Shown: positions 17,063-25,853 of the stretch, piece after piece
Numbering within the stretch: position 1 is the stretch's first letter
Layout: the number at the start of each line of letters is the position of its first letter
Assembly: GCA_005882215.1 (NCBI GenBank)
Contig: VBCK01000135.1
Span: 1 to 64,000, forward strand
DNA: 64,000 nucleotides
From: Betaproteobacteria bacterium
GTDB taxonomy: Bacteria; Pseudomonadota; Gammaproteobacteria; Burkholderiales; Burkholderiaceae_F
Reading direction: 5' to 3'
Program-made: the position numbers and the translations under genes
Notes under the pieces: generated by a model
The model's input: only the letters and a program-made list of their open reading frames with translations
Told to the model about the DNA's origin: nothing
Databases searched by the model: none

Positions 17063-20000
17063 ATGTGGATCGTCGCATTGGCGCTGCGGCGCCCGTACAC
17101 GTTCATCGTCCTTGCCGTGCTGATCCTGCTGCTGGGCGTGTTCGTGATCCTGCGCACGGCGATCGACATCTTTCCGAATATCAAGATCCCGGTGGTCGCG
17201 GCGATCTGGAGCTACACGGGCCTGTCGCCCGACGAGATGTCCAAGCGGATCGTGCTGTTTTCCGAGCGCGTGGCGCAAACGACGGTCAACGATGTGCAGC
17301 ACACCGAGTCGCAGTCGCTGAACGGCATCGCGGTGGTGAAGTATTTCTTCCAGCCCACGGTCAACGAGGAGCTGTCGTACGCGCAGATCACGGGCGTGTC
17401 GCAGACGCAGCTGCGATTCGCTCCGCCGGCCACCAACCCTCCGTTCATCCTCGCGTACAACGCCTCGACCGTTCCGATCATCCAGCTGGCGCTGTCCAGC
17501 GACGAGCTGTCCGAGTCGCAGATCTTCGACCTGGGCAACAACGTGCTGCGCACGTCGCTCGCGACCATTCCGGGCGCCGCGCTTCCGTTCCCGTACGGGG
17601 GCTATCAGCGCCAGGTGCAGGTGGACCTGGATCCGAAGGCGCTGCGCGCCAATGGGCTTTCAGGCACCGACGTGACCGCAGCCATCGGCCAGCAGAACCT
17701 GATTCTTCCCGCGGGCACGCAGAAGATCGGCGATCTGGAGTACTTCGTATCGATCAATGCAAGTCCCACCAAGATCGACGAATTGAACGACCTGCCGATC
17801 ACCACGCGCAATGGCAGCGTCGTGTACGTGCGCGACGTGGCTCACGTGCGCGATGGCGGACCGCCGCAGACCAACATGGTGCGGCTGGAGGGCCATCGGG
17901 CCGTGCTGATGAACGTGCTGAAGACCGGCGGAGCTTCCACGCTGGATGTGATCACGGAGGTCCAGCGCAGGCTGCCGCAGATCCGGGCGACCCTGCCTCC
18001 CAGCCTCAAGATCCAGGTGCTGGGCGATCAGTCGATCTTCGTGCGCTCGGCCGTCTCCGGCGTGGTGCGCGAGGCGGTGATCGCGGCCGCGCTGACCGGC
18101 CTGTTGATCATGCTGTTCCTGGCCAGCTGGCGCAGCACGCTGATCATCTGCATCTCGATTCCGCTGTCGATCCTGGCCTCGATCATCTGCCTGTCGGCCA
18201 TCGGTGAAACCATCAACATCATGACGCTGGGCGGCCTGGCGCTGGCGGTCGGGATCCTGGTCGACGACGCGACCGTCACCATCGAGAACATCAACTACCA
18301 CCTGGAACAGGGCAAGGACGTCGAGACCTCGATCATGGACGGCGCCCACCAGATCGCGCTGCCTGCGCTGGTGTCGACGCTGGCCATCTGCATCGTCTTC
18401 ATCCCGATGCTGCTGTTGAGCGGGATCGCGCATTACCTGTTCATTCCGCTGGCCGAGGCGGTCGTGTTCGCGATGCTCGCCTCCTACATCCTGTCCCGGA
18501 CCCTGGTGCCCACGCTCTCCAAGTACTGGATCAGGGGAAGCTTGCACCTTCACATGGACGAGCAGGCCGGACTGATGATGCGCCTGTTCGCGTGGTTCGA
18601 ACACCGGTTCGAGCGCGCGCGCGACGCCTATCGCGCTCTGCTGCAAGCGGCGCTGCAGGCCCGCCTGCGATTCATCGGGCGCTTCCTGCTCGCGATGGTC
18701 GCCGTCTCCTTGCTCGTGATTCCGCTCGGCCGCTTCTGGCCGGGTCTGGGCCAGGACTTCTTCCCGAGCGTTGACGCAGGCCAGATCAAGCTGCATTTGA
18801 GAGCGCGCACCGGGCTGCGGATCGAGGAGACGGCCGCGCTGTGCGATGCGGTCGAGGCGGCGGTCAGCCAGGTCATCCCGAAGGCCGAGCTGGCGAACAT
18901 GGTCGACAACATCGGCGTGCCGTACAGCGGCATCAACCTGGCCTACAGCACCTCGGCGCCGGTCGGCCCGGGCGACGCCGACATCTTCATCACGCTGACG
19001 CCGGACCATCACCCGACCGCCGACTACGTGAAGGCGCTGCGGCTCAGGCTGAATCAGGAATTCCCCTCGACGACGTTCGCGTTCCTTCCGGCCGATATCG
19101 TCAGCCAGATCCTGAACTTCGGCCTGCCCAGCCCGATCGATGTGCAGATCTCGGGCTTCAATATCGAGGGCAACCGCCGGTTCGCCGACACCTTGCTGCA
19201 AAAGCTGCGCGAGATCCCGGGGGCGGTGGACCTGCGCATCCAGCAGGCCTTCGACTATCCGCTGCTGCAGGTCGATGTGGACCGCAGCAAGGCGCAGTTG
19301 ATGGGGTTGACCCAGCGCGATATCGCCTCCAACCTGCTGGTGTCGCTGTCGGGAAGCTTCCAGACCACGCCGTCGTTCTGGATCGATCCGGCCTCCGGGA
19401 CTCAATACAGCGTCAGCACGCAAACGCCGCAGGCGCGCCTGGACTCGCTCAATGCGCTGGCGACGACGCCGCTGAGCGGCGGCGCCGGACAGGCGCCTCA
19501 ACTGCTCGCCAACGTGGCGAGTTTCCACCGTGGCGTGAGTCCGGCCGTGGTCAGCCACTATGACGCCGCCCCGGTGATCGACATTTACGGGGCGGTCCAG
19601 GGAATGGACCTGGGGTTCGTGTCCTCGCGGATGGACCGCATCATCGCCGGCATGAAGGACCAGCTGCCGCGCGGTTCGCGCATCTCCGTGCGCGGTCAGG
19701 TCGAGACGATGAATACGTCCTTCGATGGCCTGCTGCTGGGCCTGGCCGGAGCCATCATCCTGGTCTATCTGCTGATGGTGGTGAACTTCCAGTCATGGCT
19801 GGACCCGTTCATCATCATCACCGCGCTGCCGGCGGCGCTGGCCGGCATCGTCGCGATGCTGTTCGCGACCCACACGACGATCAGCGTGCCGGCGTTGACC
19901 GGGGCCATCATGTGCATGGGGGTGGCGACCGCCAACAGCATCCTGGTCGTCAGCTTTGCCCGCGAGCGCCTGAACGCCGGCGAGGACGCGGCGGCGGCCG

Positions 20001-20230
20001 CGCTGAGCGCCGGCGCAACGCGCTTTCGCCCCGTTCTGATGACGGCGCTGGCGATGATCATCGGCATGGTGCCAATGGCGCTCGGCTTTGGCGACGGCGG
20101 GGAGCAGAACGCACCATTGGGCCGTGCCGTGATCGGCGGCCTGATCTTCGCGACGGCGGCAACGCTGCTGTTCGTGCCCTGCGTGTTCGCAATGATCCAC
20201 GGCCGCCGGCCGCGGGTTCGGACCCCTTGA
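17063..20230 (+). CDS. RND efflux transporter permease (AcrB-like), pump 1
   Basis: 1055 residues with the two-fold RND layout: TM1, a large periplasmic loop, TM2-7, a second large loop and TM8-12. TM4 keeps the proton-relay aspartate pair in LAVGILVDDATVTIEN (about residues 401-402). The TM10 lysine of AcrB (in SAKN) is replaced: the segment here reads MGVATANSILVVSF. It begins an operon permease-adaptor-outer-membrane factor (17063-23013), with the adaptor 15 bases downstream. Inner-membrane, proton-driven export of drugs, solvents or other small molecules. Likely controlled by the TetR gene downstream. Confidence 0.93.
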   Translation: MWIVALALRRPYTFIVLAVLILLLGVFVILRTAIDIFPNIKIPVVAAIWSYTGLSPDEMSKRIVLFSERVAQTTVNDVQHTESQSLNGIAVVKYFFQPTVNEELSYAQITGVSQTQLRFAPPATNPPFILAYNASTVPIIQLALSSDELSESQIFDLGNNVLRTSLATIPGAALPFPYGGYQRQVQVDLDPKALRANGLSGTDVTAAIGQQNLILPAGTQKIGDLEYFVSINASPTKIDELNDLPITTRNGSVVYVRDVAHVRDGGPPQTNMVRLEGHRAVLMNVLKTGGASTLDVITEVQRRLPQIRATLPPSLKIQVLGDQSIFVRSAVSGVVREAVIAAALTGLLIMLFLASWRSTLIICISIPLSILASIICLSAIGETINIMTLGGLALAVGILVDDATVTIENINYHLEQGKDVETSIMDGAHQIALPALVSTLAICIVFIPMLLLSGIAHYLFIPLAEAVVFAMLASYILSRTLVPTLSKYWIRGSLHLHMDEQAGLMMRLFAWFEHRFERARDAYRALLQAALQARLRFIGRFLLAMVAVSLLVIPLGRFWPGLGQDFFPSVDAGQIKLHLRARTGLRIEETAALCDAVEAAVSQVIPKAELANMVDNIGVPYSGINLAYSTSAPVGPGDADIFITLTPDHHPTADYVKALRLRLNQEFPSTTFAFLPADIVSQILNFGLPSPIDVQISGFNIEGNRRFADTLLQKLREIPGAVDLRIQQAFDYPLLQVDVDRSKAQLMGLTQRDIASNLLVSLSGSFQTTPSFWIDPASGTQYSVSTQTPQARLDSLNALATTPLSGGAGQAPQLLANVASFHRGVSPAVVSHYDAAPVIDIYGAVQGMDLGFVSSRMDRIIAGMKDQLPRGSRISVRGQVETMNTSFDGLLLGLAGAIILVYLLMVVNFQSWLDPFIIITALPAALAGIVAMLFATHTTISVPALTGAIMCMGVATANSILVVSFARERLNAGEDAAAAALSAGATRFRPVLMTALAMIIGMVPMALGFGDGGEQNAPLGRAVIGGLIFATAATLLFVPCVFAMIHGRRPRVRTP

Positions 20231-20245
20231 GCGACGGAGCGCGCG

Positions 20246-21454
20246 ATGTCGGAGCAAGCCTTCACCCAGCCGGACCGAGCTCGATCGGGGCGCCGGAAGC
20301 TGTATGCGATCGGCGCACTGGTTGCTTGCCTGGGCCTGTTCGCCTGGACCATCGTCAGCCGCGCCATGACGCGCGTCGCGCTGCGCGAGCAGACGATCGC
20401 GACGGCGACCCCGACGGTGGCGACCATCCGGCCGCAGCATGGTCCGGCCGACGAAGAACTCGTGCTGCCCGGCACGGTGCAGGCGCACAACGAGGCTCCC
20501 ATCTACGCGCGCACCAGCGGCTACCTGAAGATCTGGTACACCGACATCGGGGCGCACGTAGCGCGCGGTCAGGTTCTGGCCGAGATCGACAGCCCGGAAG
20601 TGGACCAGCAGTTGAGGCAAGCCCAGGCGGACCTGGCCACCGCGCAAGCCAATTACGAGCTGGCCAAGACCACCAACCAGCGCTGGCAGGGATTGCTGGC
20701 GACCGAATCCGTGTCGAAGCAGGATGCCGAACAGAAGGCGAGCGATGAGGCCGCCAAGCAGGCCGCGCTTGCATCGGCCGGCGCCAATGTCGCGCGGCTG
20801 CGCGATCTGGAATCGTTCAAGCGCGTGGTGGCGCCGTTCGACGGCGTGGTCACGGCCCGCAATACGGACATCGGTGCCCTGATCAACGCCGGTCAGAACT
20901 CGGGCGCAGCGCTGTTCCGGATGGCCGATACGCGCAAGTTGCGGATCTACGTGCAGGTGCCGCAGCCCTACGCCGGAGCGGCGGTGCCGGGCGTGGGTGC
21001 CCAGTTGAAGTTCGCGGAGCATCCCGGCAAGGCCTACCCGACCCAGGTCGTGCGCACCGCGCAGGCGCTGGACCCGGCGTCGCGGACGCTGCAAGTGGAG
21101 CTGCAGGTCGACAACTCGAAAGGCGAGCTGTTTCCCGGTTCGTATGCCGAAGTCCATTTCAAGCTGGCCGGCAACGGCGACTCGCTGAGGCTGCCGATCA
21201 ACGCCCTGCTGTTCAGGTCGGCCGGCCTGCAGGTCGCGGTCGTCGGGGCGAACCACGAGGTCCACTTGCAGAACATCACGTCCGGCCGCGACTTCGGAAA
21301 GTCCATCGAAGTGCTTTCGGGGCTCGAGGCGACCGATCAGGTCGTGCTGAACCCGCCGGACTCGATCACGGAGGGAGCCTCGGTGCGGATTGCCGCAGGA
21401 CCCGAGAACCTGGCATCAGAGCCTGCGCCGCAGCGCCGTGACAAGGGTTCGTGA
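20246..21454 (+). CDS. RND efflux periplasmic adaptor subunit, pump 1
   Basis: 402 residues with one N-terminal membrane anchor (about 15-35) and no lipobox cysteine. Lipoyl half-motifs flank a helical hairpin: GYLKIWYTDIGAHVARGQVL before, VVAPFDGVVTARNTDIGALI after. Beta-barrel and membrane-proximal domains end near SGLEATDQVVLNPPDSITEG. Adaptors of this family bridge the inner-membrane permease to the outer-membrane channel. The stop overlaps the GTG start of the channel gene. Confidence 0.93.
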   Translation: MSEQAFTQPDRARSGRRKLYAIGALVACLGLFAWTIVSRAMTRVALREQTIATATPTVATIRPQHGPADEELVLPGTVQAHNEAPIYARTSGYLKIWYTDIGAHVARGQVLAEIDSPEVDQQLRQAQADLATAQANYELAKTTNQRWQGLLATESVSKQDAEQKASDEAAKQAALASAGANVARLRDLESFKRVVAPFDGVVTARNTDIGALINAGQNSGAALFRMADTRKLRIYVQVPQPYAGAAVPGVGAQLKFAEHPGKAYPTQVVRTAQALDPASRTLQVELQVDNSKGELFPGSYAEVHFKLAGNGDSLRLPINALLFRSAGLQVAVVGANHEVHLQNITSGRDFGKSIEVLSGLEATDQVVLNPPDSITEGASVRIAAGPENLASEPAPQRRDKGS

Positions 21455-23013
21455 GCATGGACCCGCGGCGTTTTGCGGCGATCGCGTTCGGCGGCGTGCT
21501 GGCGGGGTGCTCGCTGGCGCCTGCCTACCGCGTGCCGGAAACGGCGCCGGCGGCGCCCGCTTACAACGAGGCGCCGGACTGGAAAGCAGCCGCGCCCGCC
21601 GATGCGACTGCCCGCGGACCGTGGTGGACCGTCTTTCATGACGAGCCGCTCGCTGCACTCGAAGCGCAGGTCGCCGATGCGAACCAGGACCTGAAGGCGG
21701 CTCTGGCCCGTCTCGAGCAGGCGCGCGCGCTGACGCGCGCTGCGCGCTCGGCATATTTTCCGACCGTCTCGGCCGGCGCCAACGTGACGCGGGCGCGAAC
21801 ATCGCTGAACTCGCCCCGATTCGCGGCCAGCAAACCCGGCACGGTCAACGATTTCGTACTCAATGCCGACGTTTCCTACGAGGTGGACCTGTGGGGTCGC
21901 CTGCGCAACGCGGTGGCGGCGGCGAAGGCGTCCGAGCAGGCAAGCACCGGTGACCTGGCGACCCTCGATCTGAGCCTGCGATCGGAGCTCGCGATCGATT
22001 ACTTCACGCTGCGCAGCCTCGACACGCAGCAGGCCCTGCTGGAGCGGACCGTGGTCGACTACGCGGACGCGCTGAAGCTGACCAGCAACCTGTACCAGGG
22101 CGGCGCCGGCGTGATCGCCGATGTGCGGCAGGCCGAAGCGCAGCTTGAAACGGCGCGTACGCAGGCCGAGGACACGCGCCTGCGGCGCGCGCAGACCGAA
22201 CACGCGATCGCGACCCTGGTGGGTCGCGCCGCAACCGGTTTTCACATCGAGCCAACTGCCCTGCCCCTGAATGTCGAACCGCCGGCCATCGACCCGGGCC
22301 TGCCCTCGACCCTGCTGGAGCGCCGGCCGGACGTGGCAGCCGCGGAACGCCGGGTGGCGGCGGCCAACGCGCAGATCGGCGTGGCGCGCGCGGCGTACTT
22401 TCCGGTCTTCACGTTCTCGGCCACCGCCGGCTTCGAAAGCGTCGCCGGGAGCAACTGGATCGAAGCGCCGAGCCGGATGTGGGCGATCGGCCCTTCGTTG
22501 CTGCAGACGGTTTTCGACGGCGGGCTTCGCCGCGCGCAAAGCGACTTCGCAAGGGCCGCCTACGACCAGCAGGTCGCCCAGTATCGCGGCACGGTGTTGA
22601 GCGCCTACCAGGAAGTCGAGGACGCTCTGGCCGCCTTGCGGCGCCTGGCCAACGAAAACACCAGCGAGCAGGCCGCCGTGATCGCGACGCAGGGCGCGCT
22701 GCAACAGGCCGAGTACCGCTACAAGGGCGGCGCCGCGACGTACCTGGAGGTCGTCTCGACCGAGAACGCAGCGCTGGCCGCGCGCCTGTCAGCCACCGAT
22801 ATTCAATTGCGCCGGATGACCGCCGCCGTGCTGCTGGTGAAGGCGCTGGGCGGAGGCTGGAGCGCCGCCGGGTCGGATACGGTTGCAACCGCCTCCACGG
22901 CTCGAGCGACGAGCGGCGCGCCGGAATCGACCGCGCCGCTCGATCTGGAATTTTGCGATTCCTGCATCGAAATCGCACGCATCTGGTCCCTGACCGGGGT
23001 GTACCAGGAGTGA
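21451..23013 (+). CDS. Outer-membrane efflux lipoprotein (NodT/OprM-like), pump 1
   Basis: 520 residues. Lipoprotein signal ends in GGVLAGCSLAPAY (lipobox LAGC). Two repeated TolC-type halves: first around PWWTVFHDEPLAALEAQVADAN, second around LLERRPDVAAAERRVAAANAQIG and PSLLQTVFDGGLRRAQ. Start is the GTG at 21451 (overlapping the adaptor stop) or the ATG at 21457. The last about 40 residues, including CDSCIEIARIW, go beyond the usual family end. It completes a tripartite pump. Confidence 0.92.
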   Translation: MSMDPRRFAAIAFGGVLAGCSLAPAYRVPETAPAAPAYNEAPDWKAAAPADATARGPWWTVFHDEPLAALEAQVADANQDLKAALARLEQARALTRAARSAYFPTVSAGANVTRARTSLNSPRFAASKPGTVNDFVLNADVSYEVDLWGRLRNAVAAAKASEQASTGDLATLDLSLRSELAIDYFTLRSLDTQQALLERTVVDYADALKLTSNLYQGGAGVIADVRQAEAQLETARTQAEDTRLRRAQTEHAIATLVGRAATGFHIEPTALPLNVEPPAIDPGLPSTLLERRPDVAAAERRVAAANAQIGVARAAYFPVFTFSATAGFESVAGSNWIEAPSRMWAIGPSLLQTVFDGGLRRAQSDFARAAYDQQVAQYRGTVLSAYQEVEDALAALRRLANENTSEQAAVIATQGALQQAEYRYKGGAATYLEVVSTENAALAARLSATDIQLRRMTAAVLLVKALGGGWSAAGSDTVATASTARATSGAPESTAPLDLEFCDSCIEIARIWSLTGVYQE

Positions 23014-23017
23014 GCTG

Positions 23018-23230
23018 ATGAGGCGCCCGAATCGTCCGCTCTCGATCGAACAGTTCAGTTCTCTCTTGCTCGGTGCGCCCGACGGCGAACGCTGCATGAA
23101 CGCCCAGTTCCTGTTGCACCTGGAGCGGGCCGTGCGCGAGATCCGGCGCGAACGCCGGCATCCGACCCGTCGCTCTGCCTCCGCCAAGCGGGCTCCCCAA
23201 TCCGTACCGTACGGTACGGAACTACGCTGA
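23018..23230 (+). CDS. Possible small protein downstream of the RND operon
   Basis: 70 residues. The ATG lies four bases after the channel gene and has AGGAGTGAGCTG before it, a good ribosome-binding site. The first 45 residues look protein-like (LSIEQFSSLLLGAPDGERCM, FLLHLERAVREIRRERR); the rest is basic and low-complexity and runs through a palindromic operator. No family recognised. It could be a real small gene or a chance reading frame. Confidence 0.42.
   Translation: MRRPNRPLSIEQFSSLLLGAPDGERCMNAQFLLHLERAVREIRRERRHPTRRSASAKRAPQSVPYGTELR
23201..23220. promoter_or_regulatory. Perfect 20-bp palindrome, candidate TetR-family operator
   Basis: TCCGTACCGTACGGTACGGA reads the same on both strands over all 20 bases. 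It lies between the RND pump operon and the SEGGDTWS gene/TetR gene, about 60 bases before the ATG at 23282, where a repressor would block a promoter. TetR-family dimers bind palindromes of this size. Assignment to the TetR gene at 23759 is inference. Confidence 0.6.
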
Positions 23231-23281
23231 CGCTTCACGGTCGAAAGACCACCAGATTTACAGCGTTGAAGGGAGTTCACC

Positions 23282-23677
23282 ATGAAGATGCATATTCTTG
23301 CTGCGGCGTTCCTGACGGCACTGGCCGCGCGCGGAGCCTCCGCGTCCAGCGAAGGCGGCGACACCTGGTCCGCGCTCGAGCCCGTTCAGCGGTCGACCTT
23401 GGTTCTGCAGGCCCCGCCGCATGCCGCCCCCACGGCCTCCGGTCTGGACGCCCGCTGGGACGGCTCCGAGGGCGGCGACACCTGGTCGCACCTGCAAGCC
23501 CTGCGCCAGGCGGGCAGCGGACAGGCCAGCTCCGAGGACCGTGCCGCCTCGAGCGACACCGGGACCGCAAGCCCCACGGCCGCTTCCGAGGGCGGCGACA
23601 CCTGGTCGCGCCTTCAGCCGCGGAAGCAGGGCGGGCCGGCGCAGACCGCGGGCCTGGCGGCGAAGCCGATGCTCTGA
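23282..23677 (+). CDS. Secreted SEGGDTWS-repeat protein (member A)
   Basis: 131 residues. Signal peptide about 1-22 (ILAAAFLTALAARGASAS), then three copies of SEGGDTWS at residues 23, 62 and 102, each followed by an xL(E/Q)xx stretch; the period is 39-40 residues. Linkers are rich in Ala, Pro, Ser, Gly and Gln, so the mature protein is probably unstructured between motifs. No C-terminal domain. Ribosome-binding site GAAGGGAG. Two relatives lie at 56948-57526 and 61006-61407. Placed between an RND pump and a TetR regulator, downstream of the 20-bp palindrome. I do not know a function; a periplasmic stress or metal role is a guess from the relatives' context. Confidence 0.75.
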   Translation: MKMHILAAAFLTALAARGASASSEGGDTWSALEPVQRSTLVLQAPPHAAPTASGLDARWDGSEGGDTWSHLQALRQAGSGQASSEDRAASSDTGTASPTAASEGGDTWSRLQPRKQGGPAQTAGLAAKPML

Positions 23678-23758
23678 GCAACATTGGCCGAGCGTCTCGA
23701 CGTCTGATCCGAACCGCTTCGGTATCATCTGCTCCAGAGGAACTGCGCAAAGTGAGCG

Positions 23759-24385
23759 ATGGCGATCTTGCAGGCACGTTCGGTCAGGAAGCGCGCCGAA
23801 TTGCTGCGGATCGCCACCGACATGTTCCTCGAGCAGGGTTACGAGGCGGTCAGCGTCGAGGCGATCGTCCAGCGCGCGGGCGGCACCAAGACCAACGTCT
23901 ACAAGCACTTCGGCGGCAAGGCGGAACTGTTCGCGGCCGCCGTGGAAGCGCTCTGTCACGAACTCGTCCGTTCGATCACCCAGGTCGATCTGGACGGTCT
24001 TGAAATAGAAGACGCGCTGCGCGCCTATGGGCGCGCGTTCCTGCGAACCGTGCTGGGCGAGCGCGCGCTGAAACAGCACCGGATGATGGTCGCCGAAAGC
24101 GCGCGCTTTCCGGATCTGGGGCGGCGCTGGATCGCAGCCGGTCCCGAAGCGGCGTACCGCTCGCTGGCCGTCTATCTGGCGCAGCAGCAGGCCGCCGGCA
24201 AGCTGCAGCCCGGGCCGCCGCGCCGGCTCGCCGCATTGTTCCTGGACATGCTGACCTTCGACCTGCATCACCGTTCGCTGGTCGCCGGCGCGTCTCCGCC
24301 CAGGCCGCAGGAGCTTCGCAGAATCGTCGATGACGCGGCTCAGATCTTCCTGTACGGCGCCGCTCTGAAGCGTCCACGCGCCTAA
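23759..24385 (+). CDS. TetR/AcrR-family transcriptional regulator
   Basis: 208 residues. N-terminal helix-turn-helix: LLRIATDMFLEQGYEAVSVE, IVQRAGGTKTNVYKHFGGKAELF (about residues 14-60). The C-terminal ligand domain is of the TetR_C type found with AcrR-like efflux repressors, with an AFLRTVLGERALKQHRMMVAE segment. Position and orientation after the RND operon suggest it represses the pump and/or the SEGGDTWS gene through the palindrome at 23201-23220. Convergent with the MFS gene that follows. Confidence 0.9.
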   Translation: MAILQARSVRKRAELLRIATDMFLEQGYEAVSVEAIVQRAGGTKTNVYKHFGGKAELFAAAVEALCHELVRSITQVDLDGLEIEDALRAYGRAFLRTVLGERALKQHRMMVAESARFPDLGRRWIAAGPEAAYRSLAVYLAQQQAAGKLQPGPPRRLAALFLDMLTFDLHHRSLVAGASPPRPQELRRIVDDAAQIFLYGAALKRPRA

Positions 24386-24409
24386 GAGGCTGAAACAGGG
24401 AAATATCTC

Positions 24410-25684
24410 CTACAAATACTTCACCCTTGTCCTTAGCGGTTTGAGCACCGCAATCGCAAGAATCGCCGCCAGCAGATCGAGCGCGATCACGACTTCGAAG
24501 ACGGGAATCCAGCTTCCCGTGACGTCGTGCAGCTTGGCGGCCATCGGCCCGCCCAGAACGGACCCGACGCCCTGCGCCATGTACAGGAATCCATAGTTCG
24601 TCGTGGCGTGGCGTTCACCGAACGTGTCGGTCAATGTCGAAGGAAACAGCGAGAAGATCTCGCCCCATCCGAAAAACACGACTCCCGAGAGCAGGATGAA
24701 CAGGATCGGGTCCGTGCGGAACTGCAGCCACGCCGCCATCGCGAGCCCCTCGAGCAGGAAGGCGATGAACATCGTGTTCTCCCGGCCGATCCGGTCCGAC
24801 AGCCAGCCGAAGAACGGGCGCGTCAGACCGTTGGTGACCCGGTCCAGCGTCAGGGCGAGCGGCAGCGCCGCGTAGCCCCACACGATCGCCGAGGCCACGC
24901 CGAAATCCCGCGCGAACGCGGCAGTCTGCGAGATCACCATCAATCCAGACGTCGACAGCATCGTCATCATCACGAACAGCAGCCAGAAGACCGGCGTCGT
25001 CAGCATCCGCCCGGGGGGCGCGCCAGGCAGCCGCTCCCGGTGTCCGGTTCGAAGGGCCTCCTGTTCATGCGGGGAGCGCTTCAGGCCCTGAGACGCCAGC
25101 AGCCCGACGATCGCGAAAATGAGTCCGTACGTCCACAGCGTCGGGCGATAGCCGGCACTGGCAATGCTCGATGAAACCGGGATCGTGGTCAGGATCGCGC
25201 CCATGCCGTAGCCGGCCGCGACCATCCCGACCGCAAATCCCCGCCGCTCCGGAAACCACTTCACCATCTGGCTGACCACGCCGATGTAGACGATCCCCGT
25301 CCCGATGCCTCCGAGCAGCCCATAGGTCAGGTACAGCCCGGTCAGCGTGTTCGCATACGAGGCCAGCATCCAGCTGGCGCCGCTGAGCACCGTACCGGCT
25401 GAAATCAGAAAACGCGGACCGAAACGGTCGACCAGGAAGCCTTGCAGCGGCGACAGGAAGGTCTGCAGCACGATCAGGATGGAAAACGTCACCTGCAATT
25501 GCGGCAGCTTGACCGCCAGCTCCGTACTGAGCGGCTTGGTGAACAGCGTCCAGGTGTACTGCGGGCTGGATATCGCCATCATGCATACGATCCCCAGCAC
25601 GAGCTGGATCCAGCGCGTCCACCCGCCGGCGCCGGCCCGGGTACTCGCGATCAGGGTCTCGGTACCTGCCTGGATGTTCGACAT
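24410..25684 (-). CDS. MFS transporter, OxlT-like (oxalate/formate antiporter family)
   Basis: 424 residues with twelve hydrophobic helices. N-terminal segment RWIQLVLGIVCMMAISSPQYTW and helix 4 region GLLGGIGTGIVYIGVVSQMVKWFPERRG are typical of the oxalate:formate antiporter family. A long central loop (about 200-225) separates the halves. Ribosome-binding site GGGAGGG directly precedes the ATG at 25684. Members exchange oxalate for formate or carry other monocarboxylates. No oxalate-degrading genes (frc, oxc) are in this window, so the substrate is open. Confidence 0.87.
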   Translation of the reverse strand: MSNIQAGTETLIASTRAGAGGWTRWIQLVLGIVCMMAISSPQYTWTLFTKPLSTELAVKLPQLQVTFSILIVLQTFLSPLQGFLVDRFGPRFLISAGTVLSGASWMLASYANTLTGLYLTYGLLGGIGTGIVYIGVVSQMVKWFPERRGFAVGMVAAGYGMGAILTTIPVSSSIASAGYRPTLWTYGLIFAIVGLLASQGLKRSPHEQEALRTGHRERLPGAPPGRMLTTPVFWLLFVMMTMLSTSGLMVISQTAAFARDFGVASAIVWGYAALPLALTLDRVTNGLTRPFFGWLSDRIGRENTMFIAFLLEGLAMAAWLQFRTDPILFILLSGVVFFGWGEIFSLFPSTLTDTFGERHATTNYGFLYMAQGVGSVLGGPMAAKLHDVTGSWIPVFEVVIALDLLAAILAIAVLKPLRTRVKYL

Positions 25685-25853
25685 GGGGCCCTCCCGCCTG
25701 GCGTCGTCGCCGCATCATTCTTCTGGATGCGTCAAAAACAAGCAAGATCGGTGATGTTCGGTTCCCCGCATGACGGACCCGTGACAATCCCGGATAAAGA
25801 ATCCCGACGGCCGGCCGTTCGCCCGCAGACGCCGAGGCCGGTGCCGCGGCCCG

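Noticed and set aside
17660-19558. Minus-strand frame of 632 residues inside RND permease 1
   Set aside because: Same antisense artefact; no recognisable protein features.
22789-23364. Minus-strand frame of 191 residues across the end of the RND operon
   Set aside because: No domain and antisense to the outer-membrane factor and the SEGGDTWS gene.
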